Source: Anaeramoeba flamelloides (lineage: Eukaryota > Metamonada > Anaeramoebidae). From it: 64,000 bases of DNA. The notes beneath the pieces were generated by a model. It was given only the letters and a program-made list of their open reading frames with translations, was not told the DNA's origin and did no database searches. A program made the translations under genes and the position numbers. Positions 35,335-46,703 of the stretch are shown here, piece after piece. How positions within the stretch are numbered: the stretch's first letter is position 1; each line of letters opens with the position of its first letter. The stretch is taken from the NCBI GenBank assembly GCA_027625915.1, contig JANTQA010000011.1, positions 62,001-126,000 of the forward strand. The letters are read 5' to 3'.

Positions 35335-35432
35335 AAGGGTATACTGTTCCAAAGATTAAAGTTAAGGAGTTGAATTCTTGGAATCAAAAAACAGTTACAG
35401 AAGATCCAAGTAAAAATTATATAGAAAAATTT
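35335..35432 (+). other. coding relic, unrecognised
   Basis: The plus strand reads KKGYTVPKIKVKELNSWNQK then TVTEDPSKNYIEKF and TAG. This looks like ordinary protein and is not explained by base composition. In another frame about 90 bp later comes QIFISEEEF. No start or splice sites were found; probably a decayed gene or isolated exon. Confidence 0.25.
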
Positions 35433-36636
35433 TAGAAAAAATTTCAATTACATTCAGAATTATTTTTAGATCTCATTTTAATCAAAATAAATCATTTGAA
35501 AATCAAACGCATTTGTTAAACAAATCTTTATTTCTGAAGAGGAATTCAAAAAAAAAAAATATTTTTGAAAATAAAAAAAGAATTAAATAAATTAAATGAA
35601 AATAAAATATTTACTTTCATTTTGGAAAATATTTAGATTGAAAAAGTAATTTTTTTCTAAGAAATTTCTCAAATAAAAGTATTTTACTGAAGAATTAAAA
35701 ATAAAATCAAATTAAAAATGAGTAATTGTATCAAATTTTAAAGAGAACATCAAGAAATTAATGATTTTTATTTATTTTTTCTTGATTAAATTTTTCATTT
35801 TTTTTAATTCCCTTTTTTAATTGGTATGAATTAGATATTATACTTGGATATATTCCACTCTCATATTTATTAAAATATCAATTTATTTGGTGAAATTAAG
35901 GAATTAAAGAATTCAGTTTTATCTAAATGGTAACACTCAAAATTTTGCAAATACACTTGTTTCATTACAAAAAAAATTGAAAATTTTTCTAAAATTCCAT
36001 TAATAATTTAAAATTTTAATACAATAGAAGTTTTGCCAATAACCTATAATATCATGATATTAACAATAAAATTGCGATAGTATTAAAAAATAGCGATTAT
36101 TCCAACTTTATCGCAAAAAATCATAAAATCGTGAGAATCAACATTATCGCGATATTCACATTATCACGAAAAAATGAAAAATTATTTTTTTGAAATCTTA
36201 AAAAAAAATATCTTGACTTTTACGGAGTCTTGAGACTTTTACAACACTTTACCCCCATTTAAAAATTTTTGAAAAAGTTTGTAAGGGTTCTGAATTGTCT
36301 TGAAGCGTTTGAAAGTTCTGAAAGTTCTGAAAGACCGAAAAGTTTTATAAAGGGATTGAGTTTGTTTGTTGTGGAAAAAAAATTTTATTCTTTACATTTT
36401 TGTTTGGACAAAATATAAAATCTCAAACAAATTTTATGATCAAACTAATAATTACCCTTTTCAACAATACACTTGAATATAAGATAGATGTATTTTCTTA
36501 AAATGGAGTTGTTTTACTTTGACAATTTTAATAACCAAAAAGAATAAAGAGTAATTTTCCTTCTTATTGGTGATGGATCAAACAAAAACCTCTAAGATCT
36601 AATTGTGTTTTCTGCCCAATACAAAGGTACTCAAAG

Positions 36637-36663
36637 AAGAAGAAGAAGAAGAAGAAGAAGAAG
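36637..36663 (+). repeat. GAA/AGA trinucleotide microsatellite
   Basis: About nine uninterrupted AGA units within block K, beside the decayed coding piece; it may once have encoded a basic or acidic tract. Confidence 0.8.
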
Positions 36664-37179
36664 ACAACAATGGTATAAAAGCCTTAATAATTGGTGATCA
36701 TCTGACAAGAATGCTGTGTATGCTTTTGAAAAGTTATCCAACGCCTTTTAGCTTTCTGAGAATATTGAAAATGATTTAACCAAAGAACACTTCTTTAAAG
36801 AATATACAAAGGGTTGGCTGTTTTAGAAGCTAATTATCCAAGACAATTTACAACACCACGATTAACTCTGAAAATATATATTTCTCTTTAGTTCTTACTG
36901 TTTTTGATCTAAAATGATCGATGGGTTTGACTATCAAGCCAAATGAAAATACAATAAAACTCTTTGATCTGATCCTTGATTGGATCAAGTATCTTTTTTG
37001 TTGTTTTTTCAGAGAATGACTTTTTTTCACATAATCTATTTTTTGATTAAAAAAAATTTTTTTGTTAAAATATTTCTTAATGAGCCCAAAAACCCATCAA
37101 CTATTTTATCGTGATTACTTGTTAATTGCGATATTTTGGTATTTAACAAGATTTAATAATTATTATCGAGATTTTATCC

Positions 37180-37881
37180 ACTCTTTTTCAGTCAAAGTGG
37201 CCCAACATTTTTTTCAAATATCAATTATTTTATTTAATTGACCTTTGAAGAAAAAATAAGAAATAAAGAGAATAATACACACCAAAGAATTGTTGATATA
37301 TGTATGAAAGAAAACTAATTAATCAATATATTTTCTTAAAAATTGAAAAACTCAAATTCTTAGGTGACATATTGAGAAAAACATCGATGTTAGTTATGAA
37401 CTTTTACTGGTATTTGAATAATTAATAGAAAACAATTTTCACTTCATTTTCTACACTTTTCTTTTAGAAATCAAGTCCTCAAACGAATTTTGTTGGTATT
37501 TGTCTTCTCTATTTAAAAAAGGAAATGAAAATAAAGTGAAAATTTTTCACATTTATTAAACAAATATCAAGATCAAAGATCGAATAGAATTGTAATAGAA
37601 ACTAATATCATTTCTCAACAATCTTCTACATGGTTTCAATAACCTTAGAATAACACATTTTTATCAAGTGACAATTGATCTTGCAATTAAAAAAATTTTT
37701 GCAACTGAATTACGTATAAAAAAAAATCAAAGAAAAAAAACAAAAATATGAAAAATATGAAAAAATGATTTCAATTTTGAAAATTTCCAAAATAAATTGT
37801 TTCTTCTAATATCTATTCAAAACCTTTATACGCATGTATTTCACTCATTACAACTGGGATCTTTGACTGAAAAATAGTTTA
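37180..37881. mobile_element. repeat D, copy 2
   Basis: Collinear with 23088-23811 but without the 159-bp insertion. Ends are inverted: ACTCTTTTTCAGTCAAAG at the left and ACTATTTTTCAGTCAAAG as the complement of the right. It appears inserted in block K. Non-coding. Confidence 0.65.
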
Positions 37882-38564
37882 GAATATCGCGATTTTCTAT
37901 ATTATTACGATAAAGATTGAATATTGCAATTTTTTGAAATATCGCGATTTGATAGAAATTTTCGCGATTTTTGTAACTTTATCGTGAATTATAACATGTA
38001 ATCATCAAAACGTCTATTAACAATAAAATCTCTCAAAAATCAAATATTGAATATATTGGGATCAGAGATATTTGATCATTTATTTTATTCACAAAAATGT
38101 ATTAAATTTTAAGAAATTTAAAAGATTTTGTAATATTATTTTTCAAATATTCCGAGTATAAACAAGGAACTGTCTGTATTAAAATCAGGTATTTGATAAT
38201 ATTGATTTTTTTTTTTTTTTTATTAGAATTATTAGAATTCATTTTATTTGATTGAAAATATTTATAAAATTGAGAAATAAGGATTAAAAATCTATTGATT
38301 ATTTTAATTTTTAGGTTGTTTATAAACTCACTCCAATAATTAAGGCTGGGTAATTAATAATTATTATGATTTAATCAAAATAAAACATATTTCTTTATAT
38401 TTATAAATTAAATTTCTCAGGTTAAAAAAAGCATTTTGGTGAATATTTTGAATATAATTGTTTGATTATATTTTTCTGGTAATCCTGATTAAAGAAAAAG
38501 AATAAATATAATCAAACTGTTTTTTGAAAAAAGAAATTAAAGTTTTTCCAGTTTAAAATAATTA

Positions 38565-38810
38565 TTGTATTTTTTTTTGAAATTAAGTAGATTTTTTTAT
38601 ATAAAGATTATTTTAAAACTTACTTTTTTTATTTTTAAGGATATATTTTTGGGAACTCGTTTTACATTAATAATTAGATTTCAATCTTCTTCAACGGAAA
38701 TAAATTATTTTGGAAATGAAATATTTAGGAAATATGTTGAATTTCAACTTTTCAAAAATGAGAAAAATGGATCAAACTTTTTGATAAAAAAAAATTATTT
38801 CTATAAATAG
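38565..38810 (+). other. possible filamin-repeat fragment
   Basis: An 81-codon frame whose second half (GTRFTLIIRFQSSSTEINYF then GNEIFRKYVEFQLFKNEKNG) follows the pattern of a filamin/ABP280 immunoglobulin-like repeat, in which G.P/RFTLTI is followed by a GG..F.V strand. A TTTTTAAG acceptor-like site precedes it (38640). No partner exons were found, and the first half is Phe/Ile/Lys filler. Confidence 0.25.
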
Positions 38811-39375
38811 TAAAAAAAAGTAAGTTTGATTTTGTAGTAAACAAATTAGTTATTTGTTTTTCATTTTGAATACACACTAAAATATTTCAGAATTTTCTCC
38901 GAATATTGAAAAGAAAACTAGGTATAGTTAAAGGTGTATTAATTGATTAATAATTTGGTTTAAAAGAAAAACAAAAGTTACCAATTTATTTTTAAACTTT
39001 TAAAGAAATTCACACTTACTTTAATTAGAAAAATGAAAATATTTTTCGAAAAAAATTAATTAAAATATTCCTTCTTTTACTTTATATTTTCTCTAAAATG
39101 GAACTAATGAGACTCAATGAAAATGAGACCCAAAAAGTTTCAAAGTGTGTCCTAAACTGTTTAGGAATATAATTGAAAACTTTACAAACTTTTTTGACAA
39201 AATACATCCAAATTCCTTGAATATCAATTTATCTTGTTGGTATTGTAAAAATTCTTTGAAAGAAACAAAAAAAAAACTAAAAAGTTGTTTGAATAAATTC
39301 AACCTTTCATTTTTTATAATTTGAAAATATAAATTTTTTTTCCGAAATTAAATTTTAAATTTCTCTTGGGTTTAA

Positions 39376-41883
39376 ATGAGCAACAAATCTGATCTTGAAA
39401 ATTTTGATAATTATTTAACCCCACTAAAGCCAAGAGGATCTTTTTCTTCAGACCAAGGCAATATAAAGGGAAGAAGAACAGGTATCATAATTCCAACAAA
39501 GCAACTTGATAAAGACAATTTTGAAGTGATCGATTCTTTTTTTGAGAGCTCCTCAGACAGCGAACAAAACAATTTAACAACAAACAATGAAAAGAACATT
39601 TCAATTGAAAATGATAGTGAAAGCGAGATCAACAAAATGGTTCTCAATACAAATGAAAAGAACAACAAAATTGTTGAAGAAAATGAAGAACAGAAAATTG
39701 AAAATCACAAACCTGCAAATATGACGATTGAAAAAGATGTAAGCGATGAAAAAATAGAGAACAGTTATCAAAATATAGACGAAGAAACGTCAAGTGCAAA
39801 TGAAAACGAACAAGAACCAAATGAAAAAGAACAAGAACAAGAACTCATTGATCAAGAAATTGATTCTGATGTTAACAATTCTTCTTCAGAAGAGAACGAA
39901 CATGAAATCTTTTTTAAAACAAACAATATAATTAATGATACAAACCCAACCACAAAACAAAACCAAGAAGAAGAAAATTCAGAGAAAATTGAAACAAAAC
40001 CAAAATCAAAACCAAAACAAAAACAAAAACAAAGTAAAATAGAAATTGAAAAACCAAAAAGAAAAGTAATTGAAAAAGAAAATCAAGAAGACAAAAAAAC
40101 AGAAATCGAAAAAGACAATGAAGTTGTGATTGAAAAAAAAGAAGAAGAAAATGAAAAAGAAAAGAAAAATGAAAAAGAGAAGCAAAAAGAAAAAGAAATA
40201 GAAATTAATAAAGAAAATCAATTAGACAAAAAAACAGAAATCGAAAAAGACAATGAAGTTGTGATTGAAAAAAAAGAAGAAGAAAATGAAAAAGAAATTG
40301 AAAATGAAAAAGAAAAAGAAAAAGAAAATGAAAAAGAAAAAGAAAACAAGGAAAACGACAAGAAAAAAAAATATCTTGAAAAAGAAATTGAAATTGAGAT
40401 TGAAATTGAAAACAAAAGTGAAAGTGAAAGTAGTTCAAATGATCAAATTACAAAAACTAAAACATTCATTGCATCCAAACCTGAATCGGATTCTGATTCA
40501 GATTTCCAAGAACCAAAACCAAGATCAAAAAAAAAAATGAGTAAAAAACAATCAAAACAAAAAAAAACAAAAACAGTTACCAAAAACGAAAAACTCACAA
40601 AACAAAAAAAAAACGTTAATAAAAAAAGTCTTTCACGAAAAAAAGATCAAAGCTCTGAGGATTCAAATTTTGAAATTGAAGAAGGCAAGTCATCAACTTC
40701 ATCAAGTGATTACGATTCAAACCAAGAAGCTCAAAAAAAACCAAAAACAAAACCAAAACCAAAAACAAAAACAAAATCAAAAACAAAAACAGAATCAAAA
40801 ACAAAAACAAAAACAAAGAACATTAAGAAAAAAAAAACAAAATTTTCCAAAACAAATGAACCACAATTTTTGAGAAGAAGCACAAGACAAAGAATCAAAC
40901 CAATTCAATTTTGGAAAGAACGTAAGGTTTATAAATATGATGAAAACGGTTGTCCAATTCTTGTTGGTGTTGTTGAAAATAATCAAATAAAAGACTTTGG
41001 CATTTCTGATAATAATAAAAAAAAGAATGAATCTCAAGTGGAAAAAAAACCAAATTCAAAACCAAAACCAAAAAACCGAAAAAAGTACAATAAGGGAAAG
41101 AAGAGGGAGAAGGGAAAGGAAAAGGAAAAGGAAAAGGAAAAGGAAAAAGAAAAGAAAAAAGAAAAGAAAAAAGAGCAGGAAAGTGAAAAAAAGAAGAAAA
41201 TTGAGAATCAAAAACTATCGGATAGTAGAAAAAGGAAAAAAAGTAATAAAGAATTCGGAGATAAAGAAGCGAAGAAGAAAAAACGAAGTAATAACAAAAA
41301 GAAAAAATCTAAAAGTAAAAGTTCAAGCGAAAGTGAAAGTGAAAGTAGTTTAAATGAACAAATTACAAAAGCTAAAACAGACATTGCATCCAAATCTGAA
41401 TCGGATTCTGATTCAGATTTCAAAAAACCCAAATCAAGATCAAAAAAAATGAATATAAAAGCAACAAAAAAAAACAATACAAAAAATAAGAAAAAGAATC
41501 AGAAGATCAAAAAAGAAGCCAAAAAAAATTCCAAAAAAAAAATCGATCTATTAACAAAAAATTATAACCAGATAATATTTAAAAAAAAAAGAGGCGAGGG
41601 GAAGAATTACTATCGTATTGGTAAAGGGGTTTCTATCCCGGAAGGTGAAGTTCGAACGGTTATAATCCCCAAGGGTGGCGAAAAGTTTAGGCAAAAAACA
41701 AAAAATAGAGAAGTTTGGTTTGTCGCAAAGGGCAATGCTAAGGTTTTTTTTGGAAATGAAAAAATAAAATTGATAGAGGGTTCCTTTTTTTCAGTGCCTA
41801 AAAAACATTATTATTCGGTGAAAAATCGAAGTTCATCCTTGGAATTGCATTTAATTCAGATTGAACTTGCTATTAAGCATTAA
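39376..41883 (+). CDS. CENPC: CENP-C / Mif2 centromere protein homologue, 835 aa
   Basis: A single exon with three hallmarks of CENP-C, the inner-kinetochore protein that binds CENP-A nucleosomes and recruits the Mis12 complex. Residues 31-57 (KGRRTGIIIP, DNFEVIDSFFE) match the Mif2 N-terminal motif, in which GRKTGI is followed by DdFF. Residues 500-516 (RRSTRQRIKPIQFWKER) are the CENP-C motif that contacts the nucleosome acidic patch and H3/CENP-A tail. Residues about 743-835 form a C-terminal cupin (VRTVIIPKGG, WFVAKGNAKVFFG, GSFFSVPKKHYYSVKNRSS), the usual homodimer domain. Between these lie long Lys/Glu tracts. A Ser/Asp block near 400 (ESSSNDQITKTK, SESDSDSD-type) recurs near 655, and NEVVIEKKEEENEKE occurs twice near 250-300. 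The length is near that of animal CENP-C. Local duplications are encoded by clean DNA repeats. High confidence in the family; function in this organism is inferred. Confidence 0.9.
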   Translation: MSNKSDLENFDNYLTPLKPRGSFSSDQGNIKGRRTGIIIPTKQLDKDNFEVIDSFFESSSDSEQNNLTTNNEKNISIENDSESEINKMVLNTNEKNNKIVEENEEQKIENHKPANMTIEKDVSDEKIENSYQNIDEETSSANENEQEPNEKEQEQELIDQEIDSDVNNSSSEENEHEIFFKTNNIINDTNPTTKQNQEEENSEKIETKPKSKPKQKQKQSKIEIEKPKRKVIEKENQEDKKTEIEKDNEVVIEKKEEENEKEKKNEKEKQKEKEIEINKENQLDKKTEIEKDNEVVIEKKEEENEKEIENEKEKEKENEKEKENKENDKKKKYLEKEIEIEIEIENKSESESSSNDQITKTKTFIASKPESDSDSDFQEPKPRSKKKMSKKQSKQKKTKTVTKNEKLTKQKKNVNKKSLSRKKDQSSEDSNFEIEEGKSSTSSSDYDSNQEAQKKPKTKPKPKTKTKSKTKTESKTKTKTKNIKKKKTKFSKTNEPQFLRRSTRQRIKPIQFWKERKVYKYDENGCPILVGVVENNQIKDFGISDNNKKKNESQVEKKPNSKPKPKNRKKYNKGKKREKGKEKEKEKEKEKEKKKEKKKEQESEKKKKIENQKLSDSRKRKKSNKEFGDKEAKKKKRSNNKKKKSKSKSSSESESESSLNEQITKAKTDIASKSESDSDSDFKKPKSRSKKMNIKATKKNNTKNKKKNQKIKKEAKKNSKKKIDLLTKNYNQIIFKKKRGEGKNYYRIGKGVSIPEGEVRTVIIPKGGEKFRQKTKNREVWFVAKGNAKVFFGNEKIKLIEGSFFSVPKKHYYSVKNRSSSLELHLIQIELAIKH

Positions 41884-42377
41884 ATTTGCTTTTATTTTAT
41901 TTATTGTTAAATTAAATAAAATCATATCAATATTAAAATAATAGAGATTAAGATTGTTTTTAATATTTTTATGAATAATAAGGTTTAAATGGCAAAATGT
42001 TTTTCATTTTCTTTAATCAAATTTGTATTTCATGAAAAATATAAATATTTATTTGAATGTTTTTGATCAGGTTTTAACCTCTAAGAAAAATTCAACTAAT
42101 AATTTATTGCTTGTAAATCTTTTCCACTTCAATAAATTGATAATTATACTATTTCTTTGTTTTTGTTTATTGTAATTTGCTTTTATTTCATTGTGTATAT
42201 AAATGTGTTTATTTGTTTATGTATTCATTGGATAATTAGTTAATTCTAAGCAATTGGTGTTTCCACAATAATGTAAACTCCTTTTCAAACAAAATGGCAG
42301 ACCTCTCAAATCATCAATACGATGGAATTTGATTGTTAATAAGATAATTACTTATGGGTGATTTTCATTTTAATTAT

Positions 42378-42710
42378 TCATTTTTTCATTTTTTGCTTTT
42401 TTATTTTTGGATATTGAACAGTTGAAAAATGAAAAAATGAAGATAAGAAGAAAATAATTTGAAAATAATCTGACAGTATAAAAATGGAAACGATTAAGTT
42501 TGATTTCGAATGAGCTAGATACAAGGAATTAAAAAAGGCCACTATTGGATTAATGCATAGTACAAGGAAAAGAGAAAATAAAGAAAAAAACAATTCCAAT
42601 AAAAGACCCAGATAAATTGAGGTTTTATCTTTCAAATGAGACTTTAAAGAACAAAAGTTTGACGTGTAAAGAGTTATCGATAAAATGTAAAGTAACTTTT
42701 TCCCAATTCA
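42378..42710 (-). other. open hydrophobic frame, doubtful
   Basis: About 110 codons open on the minus strand, without ATG, with stretches such as LCINPIVAFFNSLYLAHSKS and LIVSIFILSDYFQ. This could encode membrane helices as an internal exon, but T-rich DNA gives Phe/Leu/Ile frames by chance. No splice partner was found. Confidence 0.2.
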
Positions 42711-43245
42711 CCTTGTTCAACAGTTTTTATTGATTTGATAATTTTTTTTCTTTTCAATTTACAAAATGAGATTTCTCATTTCAAATAAAAGGGCACACCA
42801 ATTTTTAAAATATTGAATTTTAATTTTTATTGTTTTGTTTTAATGAGTTTTAAATCTTCAGTGGGGTGTTTTTTTTTTATCTTTTAAAGGGTTTTTTATA
42901 TTTTAGAATGATACTACAATTAATTTGATTCAATTATGAATAATTCTTGAAAATTTCTGTGCCCTTTTATTTGAAAAAGAGTTTATGAAAATTTTATGTT
43001 TATTTTTTCCAGAATCGAAAGTTTTGAAATCGATTCTTTTGAAGGTTCAGTCTTTTAAGACAACAGTGTAAATTTTTAAAATTTTATTCTTGATATTAAA
43101 TACTTTACCCATTTTTTCTCTACCAAGTTTCAAAAAAAGTAGGGTTGACAAAGAAACCCAGACAATAACTTTTTTTCAATTAGTTCAATTTTTTTTTCCG
43201 ATTTTTTTATGAAAAAGAGAATCAGTAAATTGATTTTATTTCATC

Positions 43246-43782
43246 TAAACCCCAATTCAAAATTTTTAACACACCAAAATTCGATTTGTGAAAAAAAAAC
43301 TTATTTAATCAATTCAAGAAGATTTACCAAATTAGAACCATTCACAAATTGAAATGTTAACACTTGTTTATAAATTACAATACTCACAAAACAATAAATA
43401 AATAATTATCAATACAAATAAATCATGGGTTTGTTAAAAATTTTAGAGAGAGCAAAACAAAAAAATACATTGGTAAATTTGTTGAAATTCTATTAGGAAT
43501 ATTGATCGATCAAAGGTTAGATACTACTAACTAATTTTATTTGAGTTCTTCTATTTGGAACAACTTGGCTTTAACCTAATATCAATGGTTGAAAAAAATT
43601 TTTGATCTAAAGAAGCAAATTACGTAATTCAAACAATGAAATGAAAACAAAAACTAAAAGATGAAAAAATGATTTCTATATTTTACAAAAATCAAAATTA
43701 TCTCCAATTTCAATGAAATTGTATTATTGTGATTGTTTGTAACGTTTTAGCTGTGTGGAAAATTTTGAATTTTAGTTTATTA
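43246..43782 (+). mobile_element. repeat C, copy 3
   Basis: Best-preserved partner of 2961-3503 (reverse complement). Starts TAAACCCCAATTCAAAATT and ends AAAATTTTGAATTTTAGTTT. The internal landmark AAATTACGTAATTCAAAC is also present in copy 1. Non-coding. Confidence 0.65.
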
Positions 43783-43958
43783 TAACAAGATTTTTTACCC
43801 TTTTTATTTCCCTTTCTATTTTTATTACAAAATAAACAGTATCTATTACCAGTAATATTAAAATTAAGATTTTTTTTGTTTCAGATAATTATTTCAGTAT
43901 AATCCGGCATTAATTTATTAGACCTAATGATGAAAATAAGTGTTATTTATATAAAATG

Positions 43959-44170
43959 TAAACTATATTTCAAAATAATTGGCCCATTAAAAATCAATAT
44001 TGAAAATAAATATTTTTATAAATTTAAACTATCTTTTTAATAAAAATATTCCTATTTTAATATTCAGTTTTATACACCAGGAATATTCTTTTTTCATCTG
44101 AATATAAAATAAAAAAAAGTAAAAAAAAAATTAAAAAAAAATTGTGCGATTTATTATGAAATTTAGTTTA
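43959..44170. mobile_element. family J MITE, copy 2
   Basis: 212 bp, collinear with 27154-27367: AAAATAATTGGCCCATTA at the left, TTTATTATGAAATTTAG at the right, and the shared core ACACCAGGAATATTC. Linked to Tc1/mariner through the transposase tail in the 27-kb copy. Confidence 0.6.
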
Positions 44171-44961
44171 GTTTTAATCATTAAAATTTACATTTTTTAT
44201 TCAGAAAACAACTTTATTTGAAGAAGGAATTAAATTTTTAAAAATAAACCTTTTTTAACTCTATTTGGAAATTAAGTAATTTTATCCTCAAATTACAAAA
44301 TATATTTTTTTTTACAAAAAATGATTTGTATTATTTCAAGGATTGTTGGGAATAATACCAAACAATTTTTCAAAAAAATTTTCTAAATTTGAATATAATT
44401 TCAAAACTTTTTTAATATTTTATTTATCAGAAAACGACTTTTTACAAACATTTAAAGAAATAAAACGTTTGTATTAAATAGATATGAATTTTATTGATGA
44501 AATTTTATTAAGATTCAATCAAATTCCCATTTATTTAATCGACTATCATATTTAGTTTTTTCAACTAAGAAATGAATTGAAAAATTGATAATAAAAGAAA
44601 CTTACAATATATTTTTTTTTTTCGTTCAAATTCAAGACTTACAACAAAAAATAAAAAATATATTTTATTCAATTTTCAAGTATTAGCTTCCTTATTAATA
44701 GAAATAATTCTTCAATGATTTTTTTTTTTTAGTTTTGAAAGATATAAAATTTTGATTAAAAAAAAATTAGAATTAATAAATTGTAGAGATTAGGCTAACT
44801 TGGTTATTTTATCAACGAAAAGATAAATTACAAAAATAATCGTTGGATCTTATAAATATTTCATTTTCTTTTTAAAAAATTTTGTTTTCTAAATATTAGT
44901 TACAGTGTAAATCTTTTCTTGATATATATATATATATATTGGTGTAATTATTCAATTTAAT

Positions 44962-45482
44962 GATTAGAATGATTTTTTCTAATTTTCTTTTCCTTTTTTC
45001 TAATTTAGTCAATTTTTAATTATATAGATTTTATATTTTTTTTTACATTTTCCATTATTTTTTAATCAAAAAATTTAATCTTATTTAGGAATAAGATAAA
45101 TAATAATCTTTTAATTGGAGTTGATATCTATGGAAGAAATTCTATCTCAAATTCTTTATTTGTTGTAAAAAAATAAATGTAAACAAAAATTTTTCTGTCT
45201 TTTAATTGAACACATCATGTCAACTTTCACAAAATATTTAGGAAATTAAAAGTATTTACAATAATATTTTCAAAAATATTAAATATATTTATTTTAATGA
45301 AAATTATTTATCCTCTTGTTTTCTTAAAGTTATTTTTGCTTCCAAATATTTTGTTTTTTTAAAAAAAAATGACAAAATTAAAAAATAATGGAAAATGTAA
45401 AAAAAATATAAAATCTATAAAATTAAAAATTGACTAAATTAGAAAAAATGAAAAGGAAATTAGAAAAAATCATTCTAATCTT
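44962..45482. mobile_element. foldback element N, about 520 bp
   Basis: Arms of about 105 bp are almost exact complements: GATTAGAATGATTTTTTCTA and TTTAGTCAATTTTTAATT at 44962-45065 face their complements at 45380-45482. The middle is AT-rich and non-coding. Confidence 0.75.
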
Positions 45483-46364
45483 CAAATTGAAAATTAATTT
45501 TGAGAATCTTCTCTGATCAAACTCCAAGAATTGGTTATTTTTCTGCAATAAAACTTTACTCCTTTGAGTGAAAAAAGATGTTTCATTCTATTTACTTTTT
45601 TTTACCCCCAGGATCTCTTAAATAAGTTAAAAATAAACTCAAATTCAAAATTATAAAATAAAATTAAGCAATTCAATGATTTGCATGTTTTTTTTTTTTT
45701 TTGCAGAAAATATTCAATAATTAAAAAAAGCAATTTTTTTCTGAGACAAGATCTGAAAACTGTTCACTAATTTTTTTAATTTTTGTTTTTATTGAAATAT
45801 CTTTGTTTATTTTATGGCTTTCAATTATTTTGTATGTGGTGGACATTTTGATTGAATAAAAAATAAGTTCAAATTTATATTTTACTCTAATATTTCATTT
45901 TTTTTAAACAATTACTTCCTTTAATATTTCAAATATATGTTGATTTTAGGGTAATCAGTTTCTTCTTCGCTTCAATTTGTTTTAACAAAATGTATCCCTC
46001 TTTTTGTGTGTTAAAAAAAAAGTCAAAAAGGACTTGTAAAATTAAATAAAACAAAAATCTCAACTTTTCAATAATCTATGCTCATTTGTTGTTAAGTATC
46101 TCTAAATTGATTTGTACTTTCCTTCCAAAACAAATTGGAATTTCAGAAACAGATTTTTAAAAAATTAATTTTTTAACACCATAAAATATAAACGAAGTTG
46201 AAGATCGATCAACTAAAAGCTAAAATAACAAGACTTCACAGTGTACGCATGATAATCCCCTTTCCCGTTTCAATAACCTGGAATTGTTAATTGACAATAA
46301 AAAAAAATAAAATAATTTTTGTTTTACTTTGAAAAGTTTTTTATAAAACTGTTTGCTGGTTATA

Positions 46365-46492
46365 CAGCTCTTCCAAAAAAGTTCGTACTAGAAATTTTGT
46401 AAGTAGTTGTACAAACTGTCTGATTCGCAAGTTTTCATCAATTTAAGTCACACTTTTTAAAACTTGGAGTCTTCACTTTTTTAAAAGAGCAG
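46365..46492. mobile_element. Tc1-type mini-MITE, 128 bp
   Basis: Left end TA-CAGCTCTTCCAAAAAAGT; complement of the right end TA-CTGCTCTTTTAAAAAAGT. TA flanks both sides. It lies about 210 bp past the CSN8 stop codon, so it may fall in the 3' region of that gene. Confidence 0.6.
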
Positions 46493-46703
46493 TATATTTT
46501 ATTTTTTATTTTTGTTCATCTGTTAATTTTAAACTATTATTAAAAACCTAATTGAATTTGATAAAATTGGTTTTTAATTTATAATTTTTTATTATCTTGA
46601 TTCTAATAGAGCTTACTTTAAAGAACAAAATTATAATAATATCAAATTTGGTTTATGTAGTTAGTTCTTTGCTTTTTTGAAAAAAAAAAAAAAACAAAGG
46701 ATT

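Larger units (their letters stand above)
36049..37993. mobile_element. composite block K with ATCGCGAT-rich ends
   Basis: Both edges (36049-36175 and 37882-37993) are dense in TATCGCGA, ATCGCGAT and TTATCGTGA motifs in both orientations; another patch lies at 37105-37175. CpG-bearing palindromes are otherwise rare here. Such subterminal motif arrays are typical transposase-binding regions of DNA transposons. Inside are a GAA repeat, a decayed coding piece (SSDKNAVYAFEKLSNAF, LSENIENDLTKEHFFKEYTK, about 36696-36825, with stops) and repeat D copy 2. Superfamily not assigned. Confidence 0.45.
34167..39375. other. gene-poor stretch with repeats and coding relics
   Basis: No intact gene. It holds a short coding relic (35335-35432), a block bounded by ATCGCGAT-rich sequence (36049-37993) containing repeat D copy 2, a GAA microsatellite (36637-36663) and a filamin-like fragment (about 38640-38770). 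The last 600 bp before 39376 are the likely promoter region of the CENP-C gene, with no clear motif. Confidence 0.5.
41884..46703. other. gene-poor stretch with several MITEs
   Basis: No convincing gene. A hydrophobic minus-strand frame without an ATG spans about 42378-42710. Repeat C copy 3, family J copy 2, foldback N and a 128-bp Tc1-type MITE lie here. A 32-codon plus-strand stretch at about 46193-46290 (KIDQLKAKITRLHSV, IIPFPVSITWNC) has protein-like codons but no gene context. Confidence 0.5.

Noticed and set aside
40006-41477. Several Phe/Leu-rich minus-strand frames and Lys/Arg-rich plus-strand frames inside the CENP-C gene
   Set aside because: Shadows of the GAAAAAGAA-type repeats in the CENP-C coding sequence.
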